Position numbers and translations under genes: made by a program. A stretch of DNA of 64,000 nt from Roseicyclus sediminis. GTDB lineage: Bacteria; Pseudomonadota; Alphaproteobacteria; Rhodobacterales; Rhodobacteraceae. The first letter of the stretch is position 1. Every line of letters begins with the position of its first letter. Shown here piece after piece: positions 16,282-25,940 of the stretch. Under the pieces are notes generated by a model. The model searched no databases and was not told the DNA's origin. It saw nothing but the letters and a program-made list of their open reading frames with translations. The stretch is taken from NCBI RefSeq assembly GCF_025515305.1, contig NZ_JAOPHT010000009.1, positions 1 through 64,000 of the forward strand. The letters run 5' to 3'.

Positions 16282-19242
16282 ATGAGGGACTTCAGTCCCG
16301 CCACGCGCGGTCGTGTCGCCGCCGTCCTCGGGCCGACCAACACCGGCAAGACCCACTACGCGATCGAGCGGATGCTGGCGCACAGGACCGGCGTCATCGG
16401 CCTTCCGCTGCGCCTGCTGGCGCGCGAGGTCTATGACAGGATCGTCAGCCTGCGGGGGCCCTCCGTCGTCGCGCTCGTGACGGGCGAGGAGCGGATCGTG
16501 CCGGCGCGGGCGCAATACTGGGTCTGCACGGTCGAGGCGATGCCCATCGGCAATGGCGCCGACTTCCTCGCCGTCGACGAGATCCAGCTATGCGCCGACC
16601 TCGAGCGAGGGCATGTCTTCACGGACCGACTGCTCCATGCGCGCGGGTTGCACGAGACGCTGTTCCTCGGCTCGGACACGATGCGGAACGCCATCGCCGC
16701 ACTGGTGCCGGGCGTGCAGTTCATGCGGCGCGAGCGGATGTCGGAACTCACGCATACCGGCTCGAAGAAGGTGAGCCGGATGCCGCCGCGGAGCGCCATC
16801 GTCGGGTTCTCGGTCGAGAACCTCTATGCGATGGCGGAGCTTCTGCGGCGCCAGAAGGGCGGGGCGGCGGTTGTCATGGGGGCGCTGTCCCCGCGCACGC
16901 GGAACGCGCAGGTGGAGCTCTACCAGAACGGCGACGTGGACGTGCTGGTGGCGACCGACGCGATCGGCATGGGTCTGAACCTCGATATCCGGCATGTGGC
17001 CTTCTCGGGACTGAGGAAGTTCGACGGGCGGCGGATGCGGGACCTCGCCCCGCACGAGTTGGCGCAGATCGCGGGGCGGGCCGGGCGGCATACGAATCCC
17101 GGCAGTTTCGGCGTGACCGGCGAGGCGCCTCCCCTCGCCGACGACGTGGCCGAGGCGATCACGAGCCACCGATTCCCCCCCGTCCGCAGGCTGCAGTGGC
17201 GGAATTCCGAACTGGAATTCGGAACCGTGGGGCGGCTGATCGGCTCGCTGGAGGAGCGGACCAACAACGAATGGCTGAGCCGCGCCCGCGAGGCCGACGA
17301 TCTCATGGCGCTCAGGGCGCTGTCCGATCGCGAGGAGATCGCGGGGCGCATCCTGTCGGCCACGGATGTCCGGCTTCTCTGGGACGTCTGCCGCATCCCC
17401 GATTTCCGCGGGATCAGCCATGCCGAACATGCCGATCTTCTCGGCCGGATCTTCGGCTTCCTGAATGACGGGACGCGGGTCCCCGACGACTGGCTCGCCC
17501 GGCAGGTCAAGCGGATCGATCGGACAGAAGGCGACATCGACACATTGTCGAAACGGTTGGCATATATCCGCACATGGACCTACGTCGCCCAGCGCACGGG
17601 CTGGGTCGAGGACGAAATCCATTGGCGTGAGGCGACCCGTGCCGTAGAAGACCGCCTGTCGGATGCGCTTCACGGAGCGCTGACCCAGAGATTTGTCGAC
17701 CGCCGCACCAGTGTGCTTCTGCGGCGGTTGAAGCAGAAGGAGAGCCTGGTGGCCGAGGTGACAGAGAACGGCGACGTGACGGTGGAAGGTCAGGTCCTTG
17801 GCCGCATCGAGGGGTTCCGGTTCCAGCAGGACGATACTGCGGGCCCGGACGAGGCGCGCACTCTGCGCCAGGCCGCGATGGCCGCGCTCCGGCCCGAGTT
17901 CCATCTGCGGGCCGACCGGATGTACAACGCGCCCGACACGGCTTTCGAGATGAACGAGGCGGGCGGGTTGAGCTGGAACGGCATCGCCGTCGGCAAGCTC
18001 GTCTCCGGCCCCGAGCCCATGAAGCCGACCGCCGAGGCTTTCGTCGAGGACGATGCGGGCGCCGAGGTCATCCAGAAGGTGCAGCGCCGGCTGCAGCATT
18101 TCGTTGACCGCAAGATCGCGGCGCTGTTCGAACCGCTCCTCGCGATGTCGCGCGACGAGGCGATCGGCGGGCTCGCCCGCGGCGTCGCCTTCCGTCTTCT
18201 GGAGGGCTACGGGATCGTGCAGCGCGCCGAGATCGCCGACGACATCAAGTCGCTCGACCAGGAGGCGCGCGGACAGCTTCGCAAGCATGGGGTGCGCTTC
18301 GGGCAGTTCACGATCTTCCTTCCGGCTCTGCTGAAACCCGCGCCGACGCGGCTGAGGTTGGTGCTCTGGTCGCTTGAGAAAGGGCTGGGCGAGGTTCCCG
18401 AAAGCCCGCCGCCGGGCCTCGTGACGATCCCGCACGAGACCGACCGCGCACCGGGCTATTACACGATGTCGGGCTACCGGCCCGCCGCATCGCGCGCGAT
18501 CCGCATCGACATGCTGGAACGGCTCGCCGACATGCTCCGTGGGCAGGATACCCGCGGCGGCTTTGAGGCGACGGCGGACATGCTGTCGATCACCGGCCTG
18601 ACGCTGGAGCAGTTCGCGGACCTCATGGGCGGCCTCGGCTACCGCGCGGAGCGTGGCGAGAGGCCAAAGGTCAAGGCCGACCCCGCCCCGGCGCCGGAAC
18701 CGGCGGCCACGGACGCGCCCGAAACCGTCGACGAGACGGCACTGGGCGAGGCGCCGCCGACCGGCCTCGAAGGGTCCGACACGCCGGACCCGACACCCCA
18801 GGAAATGCCGGTTGAGCCGCCGTCCGAGACGCCGCCGACACCGCCGGCGGAAACACCCGCCGACATGCCCGACGAGGCCCCGGTGGAGACCCCGTTCGAA
18901 GTTCCGGGCGGCATGCCGGGCGAGGAGGCCGTCGCGTCCGATCCGGTCGAGACCGAGGTCTTCTACACCTTCACCTGGGCGCCGCGGCGCCGCGGGGGCG
19001 GCGGGCGTGACGCGGCACGCGAGGGCGCGCGCGACACCAACCGCCAGCCGCGCCGCGCCGAGGGCGGAAAGCCCGGTGGACGCAGGCCGCGCGACGGCAA
19101 GCCCGGCGGGAAGCCCAAGGGCAAGGGTGGCAAGCCGGAAGGCGACAAGCCGCGCACCTACAGCGCCCGTCCCGAAAAGCCGGCGAAGATCGATCCCGAC
19201 AACCCCTTCGCCGTGCTCGCGGCTCTGAAGGACCGGACCTGA
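16282..19242 (+). CDS. SUV3-like DExH helicase with low-complexity tail
   Basis: The 986-residue protein has a DExH helicase core: Walker A GPTNTGKT (residues 17-24), DEIQ (99-102), motif V around LVATDAIGMGLNLDI and motif VI QIAGRAGRH (262-270). This short core matches mitochondrial Suv3, an RNA helicase of the degradosome. A helical middle follows; from about residue 795 the tail is first Pro/Glu/Thr-rich and then Lys/Arg/Gly-rich, probably disordered and nucleic-acid binding. AAGGGGGA precedes ATG 16282. The S4 RNA-binding gene follows after 7 bp, supporting an RNA role. The substrate is unknown. Confidence 0.9.
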   Translation: MRDFSPATRGRVAAVLGPTNTGKTHYAIERMLAHRTGVIGLPLRLLAREVYDRIVSLRGPSVVALVTGEERIVPARAQYWVCTVEAMPIGNGADFLAVDEIQLCADLERGHVFTDRLLHARGLHETLFLGSDTMRNAIAALVPGVQFMRRERMSELTHTGSKKVSRMPPRSAIVGFSVENLYAMAELLRRQKGGAAVVMGALSPRTRNAQVELYQNGDVDVLVATDAIGMGLNLDIRHVAFSGLRKFDGRRMRDLAPHELAQIAGRAGRHTNPGSFGVTGEAPPLADDVAEAITSHRFPPVRRLQWRNSELEFGTVGRLIGSLEERTNNEWLSRAREADDLMALRALSDREEIAGRILSATDVRLLWDVCRIPDFRGISHAEHADLLGRIFGFLNDGTRVPDDWLARQVKRIDRTEGDIDTLSKRLAYIRTWTYVAQRTGWVEDEIHWREATRAVEDRLSDALHGALTQRFVDRRTSVLLRRLKQKESLVAEVTENGDVTVEGQVLGRIEGFRFQQDDTAGPDEARTLRQAAMAALRPEFHLRADRMYNAPDTAFEMNEAGGLSWNGIAVGKLVSGPEPMKPTAEAFVEDDAGAEVIQKVQRRLQHFVDRKIAALFEPLLAMSRDEAIGGLARGVAFRLLEGYGIVQRAEIADDIKSLDQEARGQLRKHGVRFGQFTIFLPALLKPAPTRLRLVLWSLEKGLGEVPESPPPGLVTIPHETDRAPGYYTMSGYRPAASRAIRIDMLERLADMLRGQDTRGGFEATADMLSITGLTLEQFADLMGGLGYRAERGERPKVKADPAPAPEPAATDAPETVDETALGEAPPTGLEGSDTPDPTPQEMPVEPPSETPPTPPAETPADMPDEAPVETPFEVPGGMPGEEAVASDPVETEVFYTFTWAPRRRGGGGRDAAREGARDTNRQPRRAEGGKPGGRRPRDGKPGGKPKGKGGKPEGDKPRTYSARPEKPAKIDPDNPFAVLAALKDRT

Positions 19243-19249
19243 GGGCGCC

Positions 19250-19636
19250 CTGACCGATCCCGGCAGGCCAACCGACCGCATCGACCGCTGGTTGTGGCAG
19301 GCGCGGTTCTTCAAGACCCGAAGCCTCGCGGCGCGTGTGGTGGCCGGCGGCCTGCGTGTGAACGGCGCACGCATCACGAAACCTGCCGCTCCGGTTGGTC
19401 CGGGCGATGTCCTCACCTTCACGCAGGGGCGGGCCGTGCGTGTCGTCCGGGTCCTCGCGCTTGGCCAGCGGCGCGGCCCGGCCTCCGAGGCGCAGGCGCT
19501 CTACGATGACCTTGCGCCGCCCGCGGCCGGGGACGGTGACGACCCGGCCCCCTCGACCTCCCGGACGGGCCCTCGCCCGACCAAGAAGGACCGCCGCCGC
19601 ATCGACGATATCCGGGGGGGCGAATCCGAGGGATGA
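19250..19636 (+). CDS. S4-domain RNA-binding protein, Hsp15 type, probable CTG start
   Basis: The protein of about 128 residues carries an S4 domain: RIDRWLWQARFFKTRSLAARV followed by GGLRVNGARITKPAAPVGPGD, then a basic tail. Hsp15-like proteins bind the 50S subunit and help free stalled nascent chains. The conserved S4 start lies upstream of the first TTG (19292), and in-frame there is no ATG or GTG between the stop TGA at 19226 and that TTG. The best candidate is CTG 19250, with GAGGG five bases upstream and the natural N-terminus (M)TDPGRPTDRIDRW. It is coupled to the SUV3-like helicase. Confidence 0.85.
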   Translation: MTDPGRPTDRIDRWLWQARFFKTRSLAARVVAGGLRVNGARITKPAAPVGPGDVLTFTQGRAVRVVRVLALGQRRGPASEAQALYDDLAPPAAGDGDDPAPSTSRTGPRPTKKDRRRIDDIRGGESEG

Positions 19637-19804
19637 ACCTGCGGCGAAAAGGTCCTTCCGATGGCGCCATCGAGGGCTTGCAAACTGTCAACGTGGATTT
19701 ACACTTGGCTTACAGACCGCCCGAAAGCTGCGGCAGGACCTCGCCTTGCATCGCGCGAGGCCCTCGCGTAGCAGACGGGCAGAACGACCAGCCGAGGAGC
19801 GCTC

Positions 19805-20140
19805 ATGACGTATGTCGTGACCGAGAACTGCATCGCCTGCAAATACACCGATTGCGTCGAGGTGTGCCCCGTGGACTGCTTCTACGAGGGTGAGAACATG
19901 CTGGTGATCCACCCCGACGAGTGCATCGATTGCGGGGTCTGCGAACCCGAGTGCCCGGCCGACGCGATTCGCCCCGACACCGAGCCGGACATGGAGAAGT
20001 GGGTCGAGTTCAATCGGAAGTATTCCGAGATGTGGCCGGTCATCGTGACGAAGAAAGATCCGCTTCCCGAAGCGGACGCGCTTGACGGCAAGCCCGGCAA
20101 GATGGACATGTTCTCGGAGGCGGCGGGCGAAGGCGGCTGA
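19805..20140 (+). CDS. fdxA: seven-iron ferredoxin FdxA
   Basis: The 111-residue ferredoxin is nearly identical in motif layout to Azotobacter ferredoxin [20 protein letters not shown] (3Fe-4S plus one 4Fe-4S ligand) and [13 protein letters not shown] (4Fe-4S), then the long C-terminal extension including EMWPVI and KKDPLP. It is a cytosolic low-potential electron carrier, often linked to stress responses; the partner is not evident. CGAGGAG precedes the ATG. A 168-bp gap separates it from the S4 gene, so it probably has its own promoter. Confidence 0.96.
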   Translation: MTYVVTENCIACKYTDCVEVCPVDCFYEGENMLVIHPDECIDCGVCEPECPADAIRPDTEPDMEKWVEFNRKYSEMWPVIVTKKDPLPEADALDGKPGKMDMFSEAAGEGG

Positions 20141-20452
20141 TCGGGCATCGCGCCGATTCGCCGGCGACACGGATCGCATGGCCGCCAGTGCACTGCCGGG
20201 CGCAGGGATTGCGCGGAAACCCCCCAGGATTTGCGGGGCCCTTCGCCTGTGGCGCGCGAATCTTTGAAACTTGGCGATTTCGTGCTATATGTCTGTCACA
20301 TAGTTGACTGTCCGAAGCACCGTGCGGGTCTGCCAACCCGCCCTCCGTTCAGCGCGAATCGAAATGCACGTGGAAAACGATGGTTTTCCGCTCGCATTTT
20401 TTTCGCCTGACAGATGCGGCGCGCCCATCGGACCGGGGAAAAGGAAGTGCAT
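20141..20452. other. 312-bp gene-free leader upstream of carD
   Basis: No credible protein frame is seen. The first 120 bp are GC-rich spacer after fdxA; a clear promoter lies at 20264-20291 and the remaining ~155 bp would form an unusually long 5' leader for carD mRNA. I see no recognisable riboswitch in it. Confidence 0.5.
20264..20291 (+). promoter_or_regulatory. sigma-70-type promoter of carD
   Basis: TTGAAA (20264-20269), a 16-bp spacer and TATATG (20286-20291) make a good housekeeping promoter match. It is the AT-rich exception in the GC-rich leader and points at carD. Confidence 0.6.
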
Positions 20453-20965
20453 ATGTCGAAGTCGCGGAAATCGCAGGAGTTCAGCCCTAACGATTATGTC
20501 GTTTACCCGGCGCATGGCGTGGGCCAGATCGTCTCGATCGAAGAGCAGGAGATTGCCGGCCTCAAGCTGGAGCTGTTCGTGATCTCGTTCGAGAAGGACA
20601 AGATGACCCTGCGTGTTCCCACCGCCAAGGCGGCAGAAGTCGGCATGCGCTCGCTTTCGTCGCCCGACATCGTGTCCAAGGCGATGGAAACCCTCAAGGG
20701 CAAGGCCCGCGTGAAGCGTGCCATGTGGTCGCGTCGTGCGCAGGAGTATGAACAGAAGATCAACTCCGGCGACCTGATCTCGATCGCCGAGGTCGTGCGG
20801 GACCTGCACCGTGCCGACGACCAGCGTGAGCAGTCCTATTCCGAGCGCCAGCTTTACGAAGCCGCGCTTGAGCGGCTGACGCGTGAACTGGCGGCCGTCA
20901 AGGGCATGGACGAGGCCGGCGCGCAGCAGCAGGTCGATGCCGTCCTGACGGCCCGCGCCGCCTGA
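20453..20965 (+). CDS. carD: CarD family transcriptional regulator
   Basis: The 170-residue protein has the CarD/TRCF RNA-polymerase interaction domain at its N-terminus (FSPNDYVVYPAHGVGQIVSIE, residues about 10-60) and a helical DNA-backbone-binding C-terminal part with the conserved RRAQEYEQKINSGD. CarD binds the polymerase beta subunit and stabilises open promoter complexes; in alphaproteobacteria it is a global factor for housekeeping promoters lacking a T at -7. AAGGAAG precedes ATG 20453. A strong terminator follows. Confidence 0.95.
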   Translation: MSKSRKSQEFSPNDYVVYPAHGVGQIVSIEEQEIAGLKLELFVISFEKDKMTLRVPTAKAAEVGMRSLSSPDIVSKAMETLKGKARVKRAMWSRRAQEYEQKINSGDLISIAEVVRDLHRADDQREQSYSERQLYEAALERLTRELAAVKGMDEAGAQQQVDAVLTARAA

Positions 20966-21010
20966 GCACGTAAATTCGCATCGGCAATTGTTGGCCGATG
21001 AGAGAATTGG

Positions 21011-21042
21011 CCCCGCACACGATTTTCGTGGCGGGGTCTTTT
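21011..21042 (+). terminator. intrinsic terminator of carD
   Basis: CCCCGC...CACGA, loop TTT, TCGTG then GCGGGG form an 11-bp stem with one bulged A, followed by TCTTTT. It lies 46 bp after the carD stop. Confidence 0.8.
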
Positions 21043-21108
21043 CATGTTACCATAGGCGTTCGCCGGTCCGACTCTGCGAGCCGACGCAATGCCCATGGGA
21101 GATTTTCA

Positions 21109-21399
21109 ATGCACCGTGTGACCGTTTCCGCCCTTTTCGCCGCCGTACTCGCGCTTGCCGGGTGCCAGAACATGACCCAGCAGGACCAGTCCGAATTGTT
21201 CGGCGCCGCGCTGGGCGCGGGTGCCGGTCTGCTTCTGGCCGATGCCTTCGACGCGAACCCGCAGTGGACGGTCGTCACGGCGCTTGCCGGGGCCGCCGTC
21301 GGGCAGCAGGTGGCCCGCAACAATTCCACCGGGGAGTGTGCCTATTACGTCGGGCGGGATTCGCTTGGCCGGCCCGTCTACCGCACCGGCCCCTGCTAG
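21109..21399 (+). CDS. small lipoprotein with glycine-zipper-like segment
   Basis: The 96-residue precursor has a lipobox LALAGC with Cys at residue 19, so it should be processed by Lgt/LspA and anchored in a membrane. The mature part has small-residue helices (GAALGAGAGLLLADAF and LAGAAVGQQVA), reminiscent of glycine-zipper lipoproteins, then a C-terminal ECAYYVGRDSLGRPVYRTGPC with two Cys that could pair. GGGAG precedes the ATG. Its last bases overlap those of convergent cobS. Function unknown. Confidence 0.8.
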   Translation: MHRVTVSALFAAVLALAGCQNMTQQDQSELFGAALGAGAGLLLADAFDANPQWTVVTALAGAAVGQQVARNNSTGECAYYVGRDSLGRPVYRTGPC

Positions 21400-22169
21400 G
21401 CGACGAGCGACACGACAGCCAGCAGCGCCGCGATCTCCGCGGCCTGCTGCGATGCCCCGAGGACGTCGCCGGTCTGCCCGCCAAGCTTTGCCCGGGCGAC
21501 CGCCGCGACGGCACTTGCGGATGCGCCCGCCGCAAGCGCCGGGACGAGTCCCGCGCCACCGAGCGCGACGATGCTCCCCCCCAGGGCCACCGCAACGCCA
21601 AGGGCGACCGCCGCGATGGGCGGGTGGCCGACATGGACGGCCAGCCCATCCTGCCGCGCGAAGGGCAGCGAGCCCATCACCGCCGCCATCGTGGCCCGTG
21701 ACAGCATGGCCGCGGCAAGCATCGCCGGAAGCGCGAAATACGCCTCGTACAGGAGCGTCATCGCGGCCCATCGCATGCCGAGACCGAGCACCAGCGCGAT
21801 CACCCCGTAGCTTCCGATGCGGCTGTCCTTGAGGATTTCCATCCGCCGGGCGCGCGTGTGGCCGCCCCAGAACCCGTCGGCGCAGTCCGCGAGGCCGTCC
21901 TCGTGCAGCCCGCCCGTCAGCACCACGAGGGTCGCCAGAGCCGCGCCCGCGGCGACCACGGGAGGCAGGCCGAGCGCCTCCAGTGCCGCCCCCGCCGCCC
22001 AGGCCAGCGCCGCGACCAGCGCGCCTGCAAGCGGCCATGCCCAGGCTGCCCGCGCACCCCGGTCGGAGGCGAACGCCCCCGGCACCGGCAGTCTTGTCAG
22101 GAGCATCAGCGCGGCCCCGGCATCGCCGGGGTGGATCAGGGCGGTGGAGGGGGGCGAACTCGGTGCCAT
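21396..22169 (-). CDS. cobS: adenosylcobinamide-GDP ribazoletransferase (cobalamin synthase)
   Basis: The 257-residue integral membrane enzyme joins adenosylcobinamide-GDP with alpha-ribazole(-phosphate) to make adenosylcobalamin(-phosphate). It has the signature GGLHEDGLADCADGFWGG (metal-binding HEDGLAD) and DSRIGSYGVIAL plus several Ala/Gly/Leu-rich helices. Start 22169 (ATG, AGAAAGG upstream) is preferred; a TTG at 22199 would add ten residues. It is divergent from cobT, whose product feeds the same step; no cobalamin riboswitch is seen in the 91 bp between them. Confidence 0.94.
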   Translation of the reverse strand: MAPSSPPSTALIHPGDAGAALMLLTRLPVPGAFASDRGARAAWAWPLAGALVAALAWAAGAALEALGLPPVVAAGAALATLVVLTGGLHEDGLADCADGFWGGHTRARRMEILKDSRIGSYGVIALVLGLGMRWAAMTLLYEAYFALPAMLAAAMLSRATMAAVMGSLPFARQDGLAVHVGHPPIAAVALGVAVALGGSIVALGGAGLVPALAAGASASAVAAVARAKLGGQTGDVLGASQQAAEIAALLAVVSLVA

Positions 22170-22260
22170 CGCGGGTGGGCCTTTCTGCCGCACGGGCAAT
22201 CCCGGTTTGACTGGCTAGACACCATGAAACGTCGACCCAGGCAATGGAGCACGACCCGCC

Positions 22261-23292
22261 ATGACCGATGCCGCCTCCGGTCCTCTCCCCCGTACCTCCG
22301 CCGACCTGCGAGATCTCCTGCGGGCCGCGCCGGCGCCGGACGCCACCGCGCTGGAGGCCGCGCTGGCCCGCAATACTCAGCTCACCAAACCACCGGGCGC
22401 CCTCGGGCGGCTCGAGGATCTGGCGACCTGGTATTGCAGCTGGCGGCGGGATCCGCGCGCACGGGTCGAAGCGCCCCAGGTCGTCGTCTTCGCCGGAAAC
22501 CACGGTGTCACGGCGCAGGGCGTCAGCGCGTTTCCACCGGAAGTCACGGCCCAGATGGTGGCGAATTTCGCCGCCGGCGGCGCCGCGATCAACCAGCTGG
22601 CCGGGCTGGCCGGGGCGCGGCTGGACGTCCACGCGCTCGACCTCGACCGGCCGACGGAGGATTTCACCACTGGGCCCGCGATGGATGAGGCCGCCTTCGC
22701 CACGGCGCTCGCCGCGGGCTGGGAGGCGGTCGACCCCCGAGCCGACCTGCTCGTGACGGGCGAGATGGGGATCGGAAACACCACCGCCGCCGCGGCGATC
22801 GCCCATGGGCTGTTCGGCGGAACCGTGGGCGAATGGACCGGGCGGGGCACCGGCGTGGACGATGCGGGCCTTGCGGCCAAGACGCGGGCCGTCGCGGCGG
22901 GCATCGCGGCAAATGGCGCGGCGCTGTCCGATCCGCTGGAGGTCCTGCGCTGCCTCGGCGGCCGCGAGATCGTCGCCATGGCCGCTGCGATCGCCCGCGC
23001 GAGGTGCCTCGGCATCCCCGTCATTCTCGACGGGTTCATCTGCACGGCCGCGGCCGCCTGTCTGCATCAGGCCGTGCCCGGTGCGCTCGACCATGCCGTG
23101 GCGGGCCATGTCTCGGCCGAGCACGGGCATAGCAATCTTCTGGAACGCCTGGGCAAGGCGCCGCTTCTGACGCTCGGCATGCGGCTTGGCGAGGGGTCCG
23201 GCGCGGCGCTGGCGATCCAGGTGCTCAAGGGCGCCCTCGCCTGCCATTCCGGCATGGCGACTTTCGCCGAGGCGGGTGTCGCGGAGGGTTAG
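22261..23292 (+). CDS. cobT: nicotinate-nucleotide--dimethylbenzimidazole phosphoribosyltransferase
   Basis: The 343-residue cytosolic enzyme activates the lower-ligand base: it moves phosphoribose from nicotinate mononucleotide to dimethylbenzimidazole, giving alpha-ribazole phosphate for CobS. Visible marks are [48 protein letters not shown] and the C-terminal GHVSAEHGH and [14 protein letters not shown] with the catalytic Glu. It is divergent from cobS. The last four bases overlap the end of the convergent antiporter gene. Confidence 0.95.
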   Translation: MTDAASGPLPRTSADLRDLLRAAPAPDATALEAALARNTQLTKPPGALGRLEDLATWYCSWRRDPRARVEAPQVVVFAGNHGVTAQGVSAFPPEVTAQMVANFAAGGAAINQLAGLAGARLDVHALDLDRPTEDFTTGPAMDEAAFATALAAGWEAVDPRADLLVTGEMGIGNTTAAAAIAHGLFGGTVGEWTGRGTGVDDAGLAAKTRAVAAGIAANGAALSDPLEVLRCLGGREIVAMAAAIARARCLGIPVILDGFICTAAAACLHQAVPGALDHAVAGHVSAEHGHSNLLERLGKAPLLTLGMRLGEGSGAALAIQVLKGALACHSGMATFAEAGVAEG

Positions 23293-25256
23293 CCGCCGCC
23301 CGGTCGCGGTCGCCGCGCCGCGGTCGAGCGCTGAACGCCCGAAAGCGCGCTTGCGTCGCCGCGTGGGCGCCACCCGGTTTCCGGCGCTTCCTCCGACGTG
23401 GAGTCGAGCTGCGCCATGAGCGCGGTCTCGAGGTTGTTGTTCAGCTCGCGCGCCCGTTCGACATAGGCCTCGTTCTCCGAGACCGGCACGCCCGGTTTCC
23501 ATAGCTCGGCCAGTTCCCGGAGGTTCTGCCGGTCGTGCCGGTAGAAGGCCGTCTCCATCTCGTGGGCTTCATAGTCCGTAAGTCCCACATCTTCGAGCAC
23601 GTAGCGCGCCGCGCGAAGGCTCGAGTCGAACATCTCGCGCACGATGTGGTCGGCGCCCGCGTCATAGAGTTCGTAGACATGCAGCCGGTCATGGGCCCGG
23701 GCCGTAATGGCGATGTCGGGCCGGAGGCGACGGGCGTAGCGCACGAGGTCCACCGCCGATTTCTGGTCATCGACCGCGACGACGAGCACCTTCGCGGTTT
23801 CCAGCCCCGCCGCCTTCAGAAGCTCGGGGCGCGTCGGATCGCCGAAATACCCCTTGAAGCCGAAGCGCCGCATCAGCTGGATCGTGGCAAGATCGTTGTC
23901 GAGGACCACGGTCTTGTAGCCCGAGGCCTGCACCATCCGGTTCACGACCTGCCCGAAGCGTCCGATCCCGGCAATGATGATCGAGGCGTGTTCCTCGATC
24001 TCGTCGGGGCTTTCGTCGTCCTTGTGATTGTCATGCGAAAGCCGTTTGCCGATCCAGTCCGAGGCGATGAAGGCAAGCGGCGTCAGCAGCATCGAGAGCG
24101 CGATGACCAGCAGCAGGATCTCCCCGATCCGCACCGGGAACACCGCCTGCTGCAACCCGAACGATACCAGCACGAAGCCGAATTCGCCCGCCTGTGCCAG
24201 CGACAGCGTGAACAGCCACTTGTCCCGCCCCTTCAGCCGGAACACGAGCGCGATACCGAACAGGATCAAGCCCTTCAGAAGCATCAGCCCCAGCGTCAGT
24301 CCGAGGATCGTGAAGGGGCTGCCGAACAGCGTGCCGAAGTTTATGCCCGCACCGACGGTGATGAAGAACAGGCCAAGGAGCAGGCCCTTGAAGGGCTCGA
24401 TGTCGGCCTCGAGTTCGTGGCGGAATTCCGAGTTCGCCAGAACCACGCCCGCGACGAAGGCGCCGAGCGCGGGCGAGAGGCCCACGAGGATCATCAGGAA
24501 GGCGATGCCGACCACGATCACCAGTGCCACGGCCGTGAACATCTCGCGCAGGCGGCTCTGGTGGATGTAGCGGAACAGGATCGGCGACAGATAGCGCCCC
24601 GCAAGGATCACCACGACGACGGCGCCCAGCGTGACGAGCGTCACGCCCCAGGCGGGCAACCCCTCCACGAGCGACATGGTGTGATGCCCGTCATCCACCG
24701 CTCCGCGCTGGATCGAGCCGTCTTCCGAGAAGGCGACGGCGGTCGCGGTGGCCAGAAGCGGCAGGATCGCGAGCGCCGGGATCACGGCGATGTCCTGGGT
24801 CAGAAGGACCGAGAAGGACGACCGCCCTCCTTCCGTCCGCATCAGCCCCTTTTCCGTCAATGTCGTCAACACGATGGCGGTCGAGGACAGGGCCAGCGTC
24901 AGACCGATGGCGAGCGATGTCTGCCACGGCACCCCGAACGCGTTCGCCGCCATGGCGATCGCTGCCGCCGAGAGGACGATCTGCGCCCCGCCGATGCCCA
25001 GGAGTTTCTTGCGCATTTCCCAAAGCGCCTTGGGGTCGAGTTCCAGGCCGATCAGGAACAGCATCAGAACGACGCCGAATTCCGCATAATGCTGAAGGTC
25101 CTGCGTCTCTGACCCGACCAGCCCGAGGATCGGCCCGATCGCGATGCCCGCGATCAGGTATCCGAGCACGGACCCGAGGCCGAGCCTCACCGAGAGCGGC
25201 ACGGCGATGACCATCGCCGTCAGATAAATGGTGGCCTGTAGAAGGACGCCTTCCAT
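23289..25256 (-). CDS. Kef-type monovalent cation:proton antiporter (CPA2) with RCK domain
   Basis: The 655-residue protein has a membrane domain of about 12 helices (residues 1-395; [20 protein letters not shown] and [14 protein letters not shown] are typical of KefB/KefC) and a cytosolic TrkA-N domain starting [20 protein letters not shown] (about residue 425), a Rossmann-type nucleotide site. A further 100-residue helical tail follows. Kef systems exchange K+ for H+ and in some species respond to glutathione adducts. GGGAG precedes ATG 25256. The ion and ligand are inferred only. Confidence 0.92.
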   Translation of the reverse strand: MEGVLLQATIYLTAMVIAVPLSVRLGLGSVLGYLIAGIAIGPILGLVGSETQDLQHYAEFGVVLMLFLIGLELDPKALWEMRKKLLGIGGAQIVLSAAAIAMAANAFGVPWQTSLAIGLTLALSSTAIVLTTLTEKGLMRTEGGRSSFSVLLTQDIAVIPALAILPLLATATAVAFSEDGSIQRGAVDDGHHTMSLVEGLPAWGVTLVTLGAVVVVILAGRYLSPILFRYIHQSRLREMFTAVALVIVVGIAFLMILVGLSPALGAFVAGVVLANSEFRHELEADIEPFKGLLLGLFFITVGAGINFGTLFGSPFTILGLTLGLMLLKGLILFGIALVFRLKGRDKWLFTLSLAQAGEFGFVLVSFGLQQAVFPVRIGEILLLVIALSMLLTPLAFIASDWIGKRLSHDNHKDDESPDEIEEHASIIIAGIGRFGQVVNRMVQASGYKTVVLDNDLATIQLMRRFGFKGYFGDPTRPELLKAAGLETAKVLVVAVDDQKSAVDLVRYARRLRPDIAITARAHDRLHVYELYDAGADHIVREMFDSSLRAARYVLEDVGLTDYEAHEMETAFYRHDRQNLRELAELWKPGVPVSENEAYVERARELNNNLETALMAQLDSTSEEAPETGWRPRGDASALSGVQRSTAARRPRPGGG

Positions 25257-25340
25257 GATGCTCCCGTAAGTTTTGCGCGCCCCCCGAGCCTAGTCCCCCG
25301 GCCCCCGCGAAGTCTACGCGCCTTCGCCGCGCAGGCGGCG

Positions 25341-25826
25341 TCAGAGGGGCAGGGGCGCGTCGGGCTTGATCCGGTCCATGACGATCTGGCTCTGGACCCG
25401 GCTGACGGCAGGATGCGGCAGGAGAACGGCCTGCACGAGGCGGTTCAACGCCTCGAGATCGGCGCAGTAGACCCGCAGGAGGTAGTCGGCCTCGCCGGTC
25501 AGGGTCCAGGCGCCCACGATCTCGGGCTGCGTGCGGGTGAGGGCGGCGAAGTCGCGGGCATTGGCCTCGGTGTGGGTCGCCATGACGACCTGGATGAAGG
25601 CCTGCACGTTCAGGCCGACGCGCTGAGGGTCGATGACGGCGCGGGTCGCTCGGACATAGCCCTGCGCCTCCAGCCGTTGCCGCCGCCGCGCGGCCTGGCT
25701 CGCCGAGAGGTTCAGCCGGTCGCCCAATGCCTGCGCCGTCAGCGTCGCGTCTTGCTGGATCAGCGCGAGCAGCCGCCTGTCGGTGCGGTCGAGAACGTGC
25801 GTTGAGTCTTCGGCCTTGGGCGTCAT
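25341..25826 (-). CDS. Lrp/AsnC family transcriptional regulator
   Basis: The 161-residue protein has an N-terminal winged HTH (LDRTDRRLLALIQQDATLTA, LNLSASQAARRRQRLEAQG) and a C-terminal RAM/AsnC ligand domain (ARDFAALTRTQPEIVGAWTLTGEADYLLRV). Lrp-family proteins form octamers and sense amino acids. It is divergent from hppD across 114 bp, so it most likely controls hppD and itself in response to tyrosine, phenylalanine or a product; this is inference from position. Confidence 0.92.
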   Translation of the reverse strand: MTPKAEDSTHVLDRTDRRLLALIQQDATLTAQALGDRLNLSASQAARRRQRLEAQGYVRATRAVIDPQRVGLNVQAFIQVVMATHTEANARDFAALTRTQPEIVGAWTLTGEADYLLRVYCADLEALNRLVQAVLLPHPAVSRVQSQIVMDRIKPDAPLPL

Positions 25827-25940
25827 GATGCGGAATTATCGCGTAGATGGATCGAGATGACCAGAACAACGCGCGGAAAACGCGCTTGCAATGCGGTATC
25901 CATGTCGCAGAACGCACGCAGGACTCAAGGAGACGCAGGC

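Noticed and set aside
16588-19422. Very long open frame antisense to the SUV3-like helicase
   Set aside because: It is a GC-rich shadow: Arg/Pro/His-rich sequence with no motif, opposite a gene with intact helicase motifs.
20292-20452. Riboswitch or small RNA in the carD leader
   Set aside because: No recognisable conserved core or paired architecture could be read; only the promoter is supported.
22170-22260. Cobalamin riboswitch upstream of cobS/cobT
   Set aside because: The 91-bp gap is too short and lacks the B12-box pattern.
21106-23502. Long frame opposite the lipoprotein and cobT region
   Set aside because: It crosses real genes on both strands and has no recognisable domain.
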